Origin: RGIG9060 sp045645985
GTDB taxonomy: Bacteria; Spirochaetota; Spirochaetia; Treponematales; Treponemataceae
Length of the DNA: 64,000 nucleotides
Reading direction: 5' to 3'
Assembly (NCBI GenBank): GCA_045645985.1
Contig: JAZRJV010000001.1
Span: forward strand, 81,771-145,770
Shown: positions 17,373 through 26,426 of the stretch, piece by piece
How positions within the stretch are numbered: position 1 is the stretch's first letter
Layout: every line of letters starts with the position of its first letter
Notes under the pieces: generated by a model
Databases searched by the model: none
The model's input: only the letters and a program-made list of their open reading frames with translations
What the model was told of the DNA's origin: nothing
Translations under genes and position numbers: made by a program

Positions 17373-17499
17373 CAAAACTATTGCAATTTTTAATCCGAAA
17401 AATAGAACAAAATCGCTTAAAAATTCAAAACTATCATTTATTATACACTAAAACAATAGTTTTGTAAAATCATTTAATTAAACTTTATCTAAACTATTG
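17373..17499. promoter_or_regulatory. Repeated CAAAACTATTG operator-like motif in divergent promoter region
   Basis: The 11-mer CAAAACTATTG occurs perfectly at 17373-17383 (plus strand) and at 17454-17464 (minus strand). Nine-base partial copies lie at 17426-17434 (CAAAACTAT) and 17491-17499 (AAACTATTG). All four lie in the intergenic region between the divergent genes at 17352 and 17533. The minus-strand copy sits in the spacer and -35 area of a near-consensus promoter. This looks like a multi-site operator for an unknown regulator. Confidence 0.5.
17440..17468 (-). promoter_or_regulatory. Promoter of the 385-aa protein gene
   Basis: On the minus strand TTTACA (17463-17468), a 17-base spacer and a perfect TATAAT (17440-17445) make a near-consensus sigma-70-type promoter. 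It lies about 88 bases upstream of the ATG at 17352. The spacer is almost entirely the CAAAACTATTG motif, so a bound regulator would block or modulate it. Confidence 0.7.
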
Positions 17500-17532
17500 A
17501 CCTTTTCTTTTCCAATAGATTATTCTAATAGC

Positions 17533-19461
17533 ATGAAACGATACATAACATTATCCATTTTAGCTCTTTTTTTTCTAGGAAATGCCTTGTATCCTCAACA
17601 AAAGTCTATTTCAGATAGTCTATTATCTTCATTATCGGAATCTGAAATAGAAACTGAAATACAACTTTTATCAAATTCTCAGTCTGAAAGTTTTCCATTT
17701 TCAATAATTTATTCTTCCCAAACCACAAATAAATATCCACTTCATAAACTTTGTGTAATAATTCCGCAAAATACAGCTTTTTTGCTAAAAAGTGAAATAA
17801 TTGAATTTATCAAAAAAATGGAAAAAGATAAAACTCCGTATTATGTTGATATAGTTCTTACAGCTGATGATTATAGCCCAATTCCAGAAGATATTTTGCC
17901 AACAATTCCAGCAGGAACGGCAACTTTTATCGAAAATCTTGATACAAATGAGTATACTTCAGCAATCGTAATTTCAGGAGGATTAAATCCAGAGCTTCAA
18001 GAACGAACAAAAATTGAATTTTCAACAAAGGGAATTTCAACTCCACCAAATTTTGTAAAAAGAATTATGGATAGTTTTGGAAAATCCCAAACAAAGTACA
18101 GTTTAAATTCTTCACTTTTGGCTTTTTATCGACTTGGAATTATTGATAGTGATGAAGTTTTATCATATTTGTTAAACGCACAAATTCCTGCAATTCAATT
18201 TTTACCTTCAGAAAATATTTTTGACGGAATTGAATATTTTATTTACAACGAAATTCCAGTTGATAACGAAAATTGGGATTCGCAATACTTTTTTACAAAT
18301 TTGTTTGGAAATCCAATATTTGTCACTGAAAACATCCTTGTTTTTGTTGTACTTCTAGCAATCGCCATTGGATTATTTTTAATTTGTTTTTCATTTTTGT
18401 TTGGACAAACAGCTTTTTCACGAAAAAAAGAATTTGCTAAAACTGCAATTCTTGTACCGATTATTGCAATAATTCTTTTTGCAAGTTTAAGTTTAGGTCA
18501 AGTTTTAATCAAATTTATAATTCCGCAATACAACAATTATCCAATAACAGTTTCAATTTTAAAATTGCTGATAACAATTTCGTTATATTTGATTTTTGCT
18601 AGAGTAAGATTTTTACTAAAATTTCCGCAAACAACATACATCTACGGATTTTTATTAACATTAATTTCTTTTGTAAATATTTTTATATTTTCACTTTGCG
18701 ACTTATCATTTTTCTTCTTTTTCTTTGGAGCCTACATAATTACATATCTTTCTAGAGCCGTAAAAAAAACACCTCTTTTAACTTTAGTTTTTTTAGCAAC
18801 AGTTTTAATTTTTGTTCCTTTATTTTTTACAGATTTTGAATCTTTAAAACAAATTCTTTCTTTTGTAAATAACGCAACCGTTATACACAATATTTTTATT
18901 GCACTATTTTTAACACCTTTTGTATTGATGGTGATAAGAATTTTAGTTTTAGAAAAATTATATAAAAACAATAAGTTATCGAACTACAAAAAATTAATAA
19001 AACAACTTGCAATTTTAGTTTCGATATTTGCAAGTTTGATTATTTTTACATCTGTAATAGAATTGATAATTACAAAAACACAGCCAAACGCAAAAAATAT
19101 TTTAACAATAACCCAAGATGATAATACTGACTTTTTTGAAACTAAACTTTCGGAAAAAGTTATTTTTGAAAAAAAAGAAATTGATTTATCTTTACAATCA
19201 AATTCAGAAATCATCAAATATGAAATTTCAATTACTTCACCAATTTTAATTCCGATTTATGATGCAAACTTTCCATACGATGTTATGACAGAACGAAACA
19301 CAGCAATTTTTAGTCCTGATGAATATCCGCCAAAGAATTTTACATTAAGTTTTTCTGCATCAAACAAATATCCAATTACGATTGATATTTTAGCTTATGT
19401 ACAAGCAAGTAAAAATCAAATTGTAAAAACTAAAAAACAAATTGTTGTAAACGGAAACTAA
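17533..19461 (+). CDS. Exported multi-pass membrane protein, unknown function
   Basis: I start this gene at ATG 17533 (MKRYITLSILALFFLGNALYPQQ), a clear signal peptide. The longer frame begins with TTG at 17497 and would add 12 unlikely residues. The 642-residue product has an N-terminal extracytoplasmic domain of about 240 residues. At least seven hydrophobic segments follow (for instance ILVFVVLLAIAIGLFLICF, ILVPIIAIILFASL, LLTLISFVNIFIF, IFIALFLTPFVLMVI, LAILVSIFASLIIF). A periplasmic beta-rich tail of about 120 residues ends the protein. No family is recognised. dinB follows after two bases. Confidence 0.7.
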   Translation: MKRYITLSILALFFLGNALYPQQKSISDSLLSSLSESEIETEIQLLSNSQSESFPFSIIYSSQTTNKYPLHKLCVIIPQNTAFLLKSEIIEFIKKMEKDKTPYYVDIVLTADDYSPIPEDILPTIPAGTATFIENLDTNEYTSAIVISGGLNPELQERTKIEFSTKGISTPPNFVKRIMDSFGKSQTKYSLNSSLLAFYRLGIIDSDEVLSYLLNAQIPAIQFLPSENIFDGIEYFIYNEIPVDNENWDSQYFFTNLFGNPIFVTENILVFVVLLAIAIGLFLICFSFLFGQTAFSRKKEFAKTAILVPIIAIILFASLSLGQVLIKFIIPQYNNYPITVSILKLLITISLYLIFARVRFLLKFPQTTYIYGFLLTLISFVNIFIFSLCDLSFFFFFFGAYIITYLSRAVKKTPLLTLVFLATVLIFVPLFFTDFESLKQILSFVNNATVIHNIFIALFLTPFVLMVIRILVLEKLYKNNKLSNYKKLIKQLAILVSIFASLIIFTSVIELIITKTQPNAKNILTITQDDNTDFFETKLSEKVIFEKKEIDLSLQSNSEIIKYEISITSPILIPIYDANFPYDVMTERNTAIFSPDEYPPKNFTLSFSASNKYPITIDILAYVQASKNQIVKTKKQIVVNGN

Positions 19462-19463
19462 AT

Positions 19464-20648
19464 ATGGAAGCAACAAACAATGCGATAAAAACTTGCTATT
19501 TCCATGTAGATTTAGACGCTTTTTTTGCGTCCGTAGAACAATTAGATTTTCCAGAATACAAAGGGAAACCTGTAATCGTTGGAGGGAAACCAGAAGATAA
19601 ACGCGGAGTTGTTTCAACTTGTTCTTACGAAGCAAGAAAATTCGGAGTTCATTCTGCCATGCCAATTTTCAAAGCAGTAAAACTTTGTCCAAATGGAATT
19701 TATCTTCGTGGAAGAATGAAACGCTATCAAGAAAAATCCAAAGAAGTGATGAGCATTTTTTACAATTATTCACCTGAAATAATGCAAATTTCTATTGATG
19801 AAGCATTTTTAGATTTAACTGGCACAGAACGACTTTTTGGAAATCCAACCGAAACTGCCAAAAGATTAAAGGATGAAGTTTTTGAAAAAACAGGTCTTAC
19901 AGTTTCTGTAGGAATTGCGTCAAATAAATATCTTGCAAAAATCGCTTCTGGCTTAAGAAAACCCAACGGATTGTTTGTAATTCCTTATGGAAAAGAAGAA
20001 GAATTTATGCTAAATCTTCCTTTAGAAAAAGTTTGGGGAATTGGAAATAAAACCCGAGAAAGAATAAACTCTGCTGGCTTTTACACAACAAAGGCAATCT
20101 ACGGAGCATCAAGAGAATTATTGATAAGTCTTTTTGGAAACAGCACAGGAAATTTTTTGTACAACACAGTTAGAGGAATAAACAACGACACATTTTCTGG
20201 AAAGCCAAAATCACAATCAATTAGCGAAGAACAAACTTATCCAACAGACATCACAGAAGAATATATTTTAGATACAGCTCTTTTAGAATTGTGTTCAAAT
20301 TGTATGTTCAGAATGTTAAGCGAAGAAAAAAACAGCAAAACAATCTGCGTTAAAATTCGCTACGAAGATTTTACAACAATCACAGTTCAAGAAACTTTAC
20401 AACGAAGCATTTACTCAATAGAAGAATTATTTGAATGTGCAAAAAATCTTTTTTACAAAAAATATGAACGAGGTCGTGGTGTTAGACTTTTAGGCGTTGG
20501 ATTTCACAATGTACAAGACGGATTAGAAGATCCACAAGGTGAATTATTTGACTTTGGCGAAAAGAAAAAGCAAACAATAGAAAAAACAGTTCTAAAACTA
20601 AAACAGAAAAATCCTAAGTTGCCATTAACAAAGGCAAGATTGATATAA
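19464..20648 (+). CDS. dinB: DNA polymerase IV (Y-family)
   Basis: This is a low-fidelity translesion polymerase of 394 residues. The catalytic palm motifs are intact: FHVDLDAFFASVEQ near residues 12-25, with the metal-binding Asp, and SIDEAFLDLTG near 110-120, with the D-E pair. The steric-gate region, VSTCSYEARKFGVHSAMP, the HhH region VWGIGNKTRERI and a little-finger domain are recognisable. The tail is long and basic, and does not end in an obvious clamp-binding QxxLxLF, although QGELFDFGE is similar. No LexA-box-like palindrome was seen. It is translated directly after the membrane protein gene. Confidence 0.95.
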   Translation: MEATNNAIKTCYFHVDLDAFFASVEQLDFPEYKGKPVIVGGKPEDKRGVVSTCSYEARKFGVHSAMPIFKAVKLCPNGIYLRGRMKRYQEKSKEVMSIFYNYSPEIMQISIDEAFLDLTGTERLFGNPTETAKRLKDEVFEKTGLTVSVGIASNKYLAKIASGLRKPNGLFVIPYGKEEEFMLNLPLEKVWGIGNKTRERINSAGFYTTKAIYGASRELLISLFGNSTGNFLYNTVRGINNDTFSGKPKSQSISEEQTYPTDITEEYILDTALLELCSNCMFRMLSEEKNSKTICVKIRYEDFTTITVQETLQRSIYSIEELFECAKNLFYKKYERGRGVRLLGVGFHNVQDGLEDPQGELFDFGEKKKQTIEKTVLKLKQKNPKLPLTKARLI

Positions 20649-20665
20649 AATCAAAATAAAATTAT

Positions 20666-20714
20666 AAACGGACAACTTGAAGTACACTTCACCTTCTTTA
20701 CAAGTTGCCCGTTT
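20666..20714. terminator. Strong hairpin between dinB and the DUF192 gene
   Basis: AAACGG-A-CAACTTG (20666-20679) pairs with CAAGTTG-C-CCGTTT (20701-20714), a 13-bp stem with one mismatch, and GAAGT/ACTTC can fold inside it. T-rich sequence follows on the minus strand, so it best terminates the DUF192 gene. It lies after dinB too and may work in both directions. Confidence 0.75.
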
Positions 20715-20726
20715 AACAAAAAAAAC

Positions 20727-21590
20727 TTATCTATTTTCAATAATTGTTTTTAATTTTATTGTATCTCCAACATGAATATTATTTTGTTCAAACCATCCTT
20801 TTGTAACTTCAAGAATAGATTTTGCTGGAATTGTATTAAAATATGGCTCACAATCATTTGCTTTTCTTTCAATTATGTCAATAATTGTTCCATCAGCTTT
20901 AATGTATGCAACAGATAAATCTCTAACAACATTTTCAGTTATAAAACCATGGGAACCTTCTTTTTCAAAAGGATAAAACATTCCAGCGCCATCTGGCAAA
21001 TAAGGTCTTCTTGACAAACCTAAATTAGACATCCACTCTGCGGTAACAACTTCAAACTGAAAGTCAAATTCAGATTTATCTTTTCTGGTAAAAGTCAAAA
21101 TAACTGAAAAAAGGAATTTGTAACAATCAAAACTTATTTTTATCAAATCTTCAACTTTCTTTTGAGTAGTCTCATCAAACAATTCCATAATTGAGTCATC
21201 ATCATTTTTTGAATTGTTAACCTCAAGTAATTGCTCAATTTCAGAAAGCAATTTTTTGGAATTAACTATTATATTTTTAACTTCTTGATTTAGTAGCGTT
21301 AATGGTTCATCGGAATCAAGGTTAGCAATAATATTTTTTACATTCTGAGTATTGTTAAAAAGTGTAACATCATATAAATTAAAACCATTTTTTAGCGCTA
21401 TAGTAGAATTCATATCCAAAATTCCACAGTAAAGTGAATTTTTTTTAATAGATTCTTTAGCATCTTTAATTGTAAATTTTTTTGCAAAAAGAATTGCTAT
21501 CAAACATTCTCTGTAATCACAATTACTTTTGCCTTCTGACAAAACATCTTCAATTAGTTTTAATAATTCAAGTTTATAATCTTCACTCAT
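20727..21590 (-). CDS. DUF192 domain protein with unassigned N-terminal domain
   Basis: The C-terminal 105 residues form a DUF192 fold: EWMSNLGLSRRPYLPDGAGMFYPF, then VVRDLSVAYIKADGTIIDI, then IPAKSILEVTKGWFEQNNIHVGDTIKL. That is the usual order of the family, whose function is unknown. About 180 extra helical residues precede it, while most DUF192 proteins are a single 120-150 residue domain, often exported. This one has no signal peptide. I place the start at ATG 21590 (MSEDYKLE) because an AGGAGGT Shine-Dalgarno lies five bases before it. The frame could open earlier at 21608, but that would include the ribosome site. Confidence 0.75.
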   Translation of the reverse strand: MSEDYKLELLKLIEDVLSEGKSNCDYRECLIAILFAKKFTIKDAKESIKKNSLYCGILDMNSTIALKNGFNLYDVTLFNNTQNVKNIIANLDSDEPLTLLNQEVKNIIVNSKKLLSEIEQLLEVNNSKNDDDSIMELFDETTQKKVEDLIKISFDCYKFLFSVILTFTRKDKSEFDFQFEVVTAEWMSNLGLSRRPYLPDGAGMFYPFEKEGSHGFITENVVRDLSVAYIKADGTIIDIIERKANDCEPYFNTIPAKSILEVTKGWFEQNNIHVGDTIKLKTIIENR

Positions 21591-21691
21591 AGCAAGACCT
21601 CCTATCATCTTCTGATTATCATTGTATCTTCAGAGAATAATTTAGAGGTCACTTACGAGGAGACATTTTATTTTTTTGAAAAATCTTCACC

Positions 21692-23743
21692 CTACTCTAA
21701 CGGAGCAAAGTAGCCAGTTTCATCTTTACCAGAACGATTATGTAAATAAACTTCAATTTCTACAGGAAGATAATCTCTTCCATAGCCAGAATTTAGACTT
21801 GATGTATAAGAAACTCGATACAAACCATTTGGAATATTATCAATATCAGTAATTACAGAAGACAAACCTTCTTTTCTGAAAACATAATAAGATTTTCCGT
21901 TTAAATGTGATGTTAAATATTCAATTTGAGAATCAACTGCACCTTGTTGCAACATAATTGTAGAAAAACTTACTCCGTTATTTCCTAAGTAAGCAGTAAC
22001 TTCTGCAACAGGATATTTTGAAAAAGCATTTTGAGAAATTTTACCCGTTGTCAATAAAATTACAGCACGCTTTGTAGAATCTAAAACTAAATTATTTGTA
22101 GCAAGTCTAATAGAATTATCTAAAGCTGTTTCTTTTACAATTTGAGAATTTAATTTTTTTACAGAAAAATTCTTACATCCTTCAGGATTTCCAGAATATT
22201 CGATTACAGGAAGAGAAGAAGAACTGATTATTGTAAGTTTTGCATCTTTTCCCATTGATGAAGAAATTTCTCGTACAGCAGTTTCTATTGCAGAAGAATA
22301 TTTTGCAGACTCTAAAGTTCTATCAATGATAATTGTAACATCAGAATTTTGATTTAGAGTAACAGCACTTTCAAAACGCAAATCGGCAACCGGGCGTTTT
22401 TCTTCAGAAACATAAAAGTTTATATCATTTAATCCAACGATACTTTGCCTAAAACGATTTTCTACACGAACATCCAAAGTAACTTTTGGAAAATGCTCTG
22501 AATTTACTTTTTCGATATCAACAAAAAATCCGCCAACAAGTTCATTCATTCTAGACATTACATTGATTTCATTAGCGCCATAATCAGCAACAACTAAATT
22601 TGCATTTGCATCAAGAACAGCGTTTGTTGCTTTTACTTTTGCATTTCCTAATCGAGCTGATTCATAAACAGCCCCAGAAGAAATATCAACAGAATAAATT
22701 TTGTTTACATCAGAAACTATTAAGTTATCTTGATAAAATCGGATACTTTCAGGACTAGAAAAAGTTCTAGGTTTTACTAATGTGTCTAAGTAATTTCCAG
22801 AATTGTCAAAGAAATAAATTGCGCCTGTAATGTTATCAGCAACATAAACAATATCATCTACAATAGCAATTCCAGAAGGTCCAGAAAATCCAGGAAACTT
22901 TCCAGAAACATCTTTTTTGCCAAAGCTAAAAAGAAAATTGAATTCTTCGTCAAAAACGCAAACTCTAGAGTTACCAAAATCGGTTACAAAAATATTTCCG
23001 TTTGAATCTTGTGCAAGATATTGTGGCCCAAGAAGTTCACCGTCGCCAATTCCTTTTTTACCAAAACTAGCAATATAATCTCCGCTAGCAGATAATTTTG
23101 TAATTCTATCCCCTGCACTTTCTGTGATTAAAAGAGTTCCATCTCTGGCTTCGATAATATCCATCGGTCTGTCAAAACCATTTAATGGACCTCGTTTTCG
23201 GCTTAAAATTGAACCGTTAACATCGATATCTAACAATTCATTTGAACCGTAAGCTAAAACCCAAATACGACCATTTTTTTGAGGCAAAATTGAAATCGGT
23301 TGACTAAAAAAGAAGTTTTCACCTTGAGTTCCTACAATAGAAGTTGCATTTACATAACGAGTTTCTTTTGAAAAAAATTCACCAGCTAATCGTCTGTGAG
23401 AAATAATTTCCATTTTATTTTGCAACAAAATTTTTGTAGGTTCTAATTCAGAAACAAATTTCCATTGGTCAAGTGCTGTGCTTTCAATTCCTGATTTATA
23501 ATAAGATTTTGCAAGCCAATCAACAATTAAAGATTCGTTAGGTATAAATGATAAAGCTTTTTCAAATTGCAAAATCGCATCATTGTAAGCACCTCTATAA
23601 TATGATTGAACTCCCCGTCTAAATTCCTCAGCAGCCATTCCTCTATCGGCAGGAGTTGGTTCTGAAACTTGGGCGCTTAAAAAAGAAACAAAAATCAATG
23701 TAAAAAAAAGTACAAATATAAATTTTGTAAAAAAAGATTTCAT
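21692..23743 (-). CDS. Exported TPR-NHL propeller-VWA-like protein
   Basis: Start ATG 23743 (MKSFFTKFIF...) overlaps the TAA of the upstream TPR gene as TAATG. A G-rich Shine-Dalgarno precedes it, and the frame starting at 23758 is less likely. The 683-residue product has a signal peptide (about 1-25, cleavage near FLSAQ) and a TPR pair (about 35-105). An NHL-type beta-propeller (about 130-410) shows GNIFVTDFGNSRVCVF, GLAIVDDIVYVADN-like and NLVVADYGANEINV repeats. A VWA-like domain follows (about 425-650). Its MIDAS motif reads DRTLES instead of DxSxS, so metal binding is uncertain. It probably works in the periplasm as a scaffold. It is the last gene of the galactokinase-like/surE/TPR operon. 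Confidence 0.85.
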   Translation of the reverse strand: MKSFFTKFIFVLFFTLIFVSFLSAQVSEPTPADRGMAAEEFRRGVQSYYRGAYNDAILQFEKALSFIPNESLIVDWLAKSYYKSGIESTALDQWKFVSELEPTKILLQNKMEIISHRRLAGEFFSKETRYVNATSIVGTQGENFFFSQPISILPQKNGRIWVLAYGSNELLDIDVNGSILSRKRGPLNGFDRPMDIIEARDGTLLITESAGDRITKLSASGDYIASFGKKGIGDGELLGPQYLAQDSNGNIFVTDFGNSRVCVFDEEFNFLFSFGKKDVSGKFPGFSGPSGIAIVDDIVYVADNITGAIYFFDNSGNYLDTLVKPRTFSSPESIRFYQDNLIVSDVNKIYSVDISSGAVYESARLGNAKVKATNAVLDANANLVVADYGANEINVMSRMNELVGGFFVDIEKVNSEHFPKVTLDVRVENRFRQSIVGLNDINFYVSEEKRPVADLRFESAVTLNQNSDVTIIIDRTLESAKYSSAIETAVREISSSMGKDAKLTIISSSSLPVIEYSGNPEGCKNFSVKKLNSQIVKETALDNSIRLATNNLVLDSTKRAVILLTTGKISQNAFSKYPVAEVTAYLGNNGVSFSTIMLQQGAVDSQIEYLTSHLNGKSYYVFRKEGLSSVITDIDNIPNGLYRVSYTSSLNSGYGRDYLPVEIEVYLHNRSGKDETGYFAPLE

Positions 23744-24453
23744 TAAAATTGCCCCCATCGTGGAACATCATTGTTTTTTATCTCGGTAGAACTTGATAAA
23801 ATTTGTTGATAATGTTCTTTAATTTCTTCGTTTTCAGGATTTTTTTCTAAAGCTCTTTTTATAAAAGATTTTGCTTCTTTTAATAAACCAAGTTTGTAAT
23901 AAACCCATCCTAAAGAATCTAGATATGCACTAGACTCTGGATTTGAATCAAGAGCTTTTTTACACAAAAATAATGCCCTAGTTAAATCTTTTCCTGTACA
24001 AGCAAGGATGTAACCCAACCCGTTCAATGCAGTTGAATTTTCTGGATTTTGCTCAAGTACATTTTCGTAACATTCGATTGATTTTTCAATTTCATCACGA
24101 TACCAAGCAACATATCCTTGCGCACATTGAACTTGCTCTGTATTTAATCCGTCATCAACAAGTTTAGAAAGCTCAAACTCTGCCATTTTTGAACGATTGG
24201 TTAAACTATAAATTACAGCCAAAGACAATCTACATTGTTTAATTCGTTCTGCGTCTGTTCCGTTTGTTACAACTTGTTCTAAATACAACAAAGCTTCATC
24301 ATATTTATTTAATCGTGCGTAACAAAGTCCGATAAAATATGCTAAATCGATATTATCAGATGATTCTGGTGGCAAAGCAAGAAAAAACGATAAGGCTTCT
24401 GTATATTTTCTTGATTGATATAATTTTATTCCTTGTCTTAAATTGTCAGACAT
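23743..24453 (-). CDS. Tetratricopeptide repeat protein
   Basis: This is a 236-residue protein made almost entirely of TPR units. Examples are YTEALSFFLALPPES, YFIGLCYARLNKYDEALLYLEQV, IECYENVLEQNPENSTALNGLGYILA, ALFLCKKALDSNPESSAYLDSLGWVYYKLGLLKEAKSFIKRALEKNPEN. No signal peptide is visible, so it is cytosolic or membrane-associated through partners. Its start overlaps the 3' end of surE by 16 bases, and its stop overlaps the next gene by one base. Tight coupling with the exported TPR-NHL-VWA protein suggests a shared process. Confidence 0.9.
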   Translation of the reverse strand: MSDNLRQGIKLYQSRKYTEALSFFLALPPESSDNIDLAYFIGLCYARLNKYDEALLYLEQVVTNGTDAERIKQCRLSLAVIYSLTNRSKMAEFELSKLVDDGLNTEQVQCAQGYVAWYRDEIEKSIECYENVLEQNPENSTALNGLGYILACTGKDLTRALFLCKKALDSNPESSAYLDSLGWVYYKLGLLKEAKSFIKRALEKNPENEEIKEHYQQILSSSTEIKNNDVPRWGQF

Positions 24454-25181
24454 AAACTCTCCTGCATTTGTAAATCAGTTTTTATACTAACTGGTTGAGA
24501 TAAAACTCTAGAAATAGAAACATATCCTTCTGAAACTGCTTTTTCGTCGGAATCTTCATCACCAAAAGATTCTACGCCTCCGCCAACAAAAAAGCTATAT
24601 AATTTTCCGTCAGGAGCATTATACACAGAAACTTTATCTTTGTAACTGCGTTTTGAAAGAGATGTAAATTTATATCCCTTATATGAAGATAATGAATCTG
24701 CGTTTATATTAAGAAAAATATCTTTTTCACACAAGGTTACAAGTTTTTCAATATTTTTGCTTACAAAATCTGCCAAAGCTGAATAATCTAAAGGTTCTTC
24801 AAAAGATGCTAAACTAACAGCAATTCCCGGGATACCGTAAAAAGAAGCTTGTCTAGCAGCAGCGGCTGTTCCTGAAAAAACAATATCTGTTCCAAGATTT
24901 GGACCTTTGTTAATTCCAGAAATTACCACATCGGGATTTTCTTGCAAAATTCCATTTATTGCGGTAAAAGTACAATCAGCAGGAACACCTGAACAAGAAA
25001 AACGATTTTCGGCTAACTGACAAATTTTCAAAGGTTCGCCCATCGTAATTCCGTGAGAAACTCCAGAGCGATTTCTATCAGGGGCAACAACCCAAACATC
25101 GTGATTTTTTTCTAAATATTTTGCAAGAGCTAAAAGCCCTTCTGCATGAACACCATCATCATTTGTAAGTAAAATCTTCAT
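24438..25181 (-). CDS. surE: 5'/3'-nucleotidase SurE
   Basis: SurE is a metal-dependent phosphatase acting on nucleoside 5'- and 3'-monophosphates, linked to stationary-phase survival. At 247 residues it is standard. The metal-binding N-terminus LLTNDDGVHAEG holds the Asp pair at 8-9. VVAPDRNRSGVSHGIT carries the conserved Ser, and VISGINKGPNLGTDIVFSGTAAAA is diagnostic. It follows the galactokinase-like gene with five intergenic bases and overlaps the TPR gene downstream. Confidence 0.97.
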   Translation of the reverse strand: MKILLTNDDGVHAEGLLALAKYLEKNHDVWVVAPDRNRSGVSHGITMGEPLKICQLAENRFSCSGVPADCTFTAINGILQENPDVVISGINKGPNLGTDIVFSGTAAAARQASFYGIPGIAVSLASFEEPLDYSALADFVSKNIEKLVTLCEKDIFLNINADSLSSYKGYKFTSLSKRSYKDKVSVYNAPDGKLYSFFVGGGVESFGDEDSDEKAVSEGYVSISRVLSQPVSIKTDLQMQESLCLTI

Positions 25182-25186
25182 CTTAG

Positions 25187-26359
25187 CTACCCATTATCTT
25201 TTACAACTGAAATTGAATCACTTGGATGCACAATATAAGTTGTAGGATGAAATCCAAAAATTCTTTCATAATCTTGTATTTTTTGCATATAAGGTTCTAC
25301 ATATTCGTCTTTCATAATTGAATAGGTAAAATGAGCAAAATCTCTTCCTGTAATTCTAGAACAAGAAGTGATGTTAGGTAAATTATTTAAGTCAAACTCT
25401 TGCACACGCTTTACAAGCCAATCAATTTCAGGACAAGATATTGAATAACTATCCCGCATAAGCTCATGTGATTTATTCACTGCTCTTCCAAAATTATGAA
25501 GATTTGCATTTTTTAAAGCTTCAACAGCATCTAACAAATTTTGATTTTCTTTCATCAAACAAATCAATCTACGACGATTATCTATCGTTAGGTCAGAAAG
25601 AACTTCATTTATTTCTGAAATTGAATCTTCATAAACAATCTTTGAATTTCGTTTTATTTTTAGAGAAGCCAGCAATTTTTTATTTTGTTCTGTAAAAATT
25701 GAATATTCATTCCACATTGAAGCACGAGGAATTTTTGCATCTGTTAAAATAATGCTCATCTCTTTGAAATTGAAAGGTAAAACTTCGTGAGATTTTCCTG
25801 CATTAGTTGAAAGAACACAAGAATTTTTCTTTGAAAAAAGAATTGTATTTACATCAGAAACAAAAAAATCTGTATCAAAAAAGTGCTTATCTGCAAATTC
25901 AAGAACTTGAATTATAAAAGATTCACTTCCTCTAATTTTGAACAATTTTTTTATTGCAAAAACTGTTGCAACTTTAAATGCAGTGTTTATTCCCAAGCCT
26001 ACAGATGGCAAAACTTCAGAATAAAATGTAACATCAAAACCTGAAAAATTGTGCCCAAAATTTGCATAGCCAAGGATAATTGATTTTACAATATTTGCAA
26101 GTTTATCTTCTTTTCGATGTTTTGTAATTGAAAGAGGGATTTTTTTTCGTTCTTTTTGCTGATAATAATAAAATCGTAAAACATTATCGGTTCTTTTTGA
26201 AAGTGCTACATACACAGGCAAATCTACAGCCATAGATAAGGATTCATCATCAAAAAACCAAGAACGCTCCCCCATAATGTCAAATAAACAAGGAGCTTTT
26301 ACCACAATTTCAGGTGGAGAACCAAATTCTTCTGTGTGTACATCGATTACTTTTTGCAT
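25187..26359 (-). CDS. Galactokinase-like GHMP family protein, probably not a galactokinase
   Basis: The 390-residue layout follows galactokinase (GHMP superfamily), but all three signature motifs have drifted. The sugar-binding PGRVNLIGEHTDY region reads PCLFDIMGERSWF. The ATP-binding PxGxGLSSSAA loop reads PSVGLGINTAF. The C-terminal GxRMTGAGFGG reads CSRITGRDFAH. The family-typical SHELMRDSYSISCPEIDWLV is preserved. The fold therefore seems kept while phosphate-loop chemistry is doubtful. It may be a pseudo-kinase, a regulator like yeast Gal3, or an enzyme with another substrate. It heads the operon with surE. The Shine-Dalgarno AAGGAAG is rather far (about 15 bases) from the ATG. Confidence 0.8.
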   Translation of the reverse strand: MQKVIDVHTEEFGSPPEIVVKAPCLFDIMGERSWFFDDESLSMAVDLPVYVALSKRTDNVLRFYYYQQKERKKIPLSITKHRKEDKLANIVKSIILGYANFGHNFSGFDVTFYSEVLPSVGLGINTAFKVATVFAIKKLFKIRGSESFIIQVLEFADKHFFDTDFFVSDVNTILFSKKNSCVLSTNAGKSHEVLPFNFKEMSIILTDAKIPRASMWNEYSIFTEQNKKLLASLKIKRNSKIVYEDSISEINEVLSDLTIDNRRRLICLMKENQNLLDAVEALKNANLHNFGRAVNKSHELMRDSYSISCPEIDWLVKRVQEFDLNNLPNITSCSRITGRDFAHFTYSIMKDEYVEPYMQKIQDYERIFGFHPTTYIVHPSDSISVVKDNG

Positions 26360-26388
26360 GTAACTTTGTTCACTTCCTTACAAACTAA

Positions 26389-26417
26389 TTGATTTATGAA
26401 CCAAAATCAGATAAAAT
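26389..26417 (+). promoter_or_regulatory. Candidate lnt promoter
   Basis: TTGATT (26389-26394), a 17-base spacer and TAAAAT (26412-26417) lie just before the lnt start. Transcription would begin about 3 bases before the ATG at 26427. No Shine-Dalgarno is present, so this may be a leaderless or near-leaderless message. Confidence 0.5.
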
Positions 26418-26426
26418 GATAATATA

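Noticed and set aside
17497..17532. TTG start giving a 654-residue membrane protein
   Set aside because: The 12 extra residues precede a normal signal peptide and lie within operator-like DNA. ATG 17533 is the better start.
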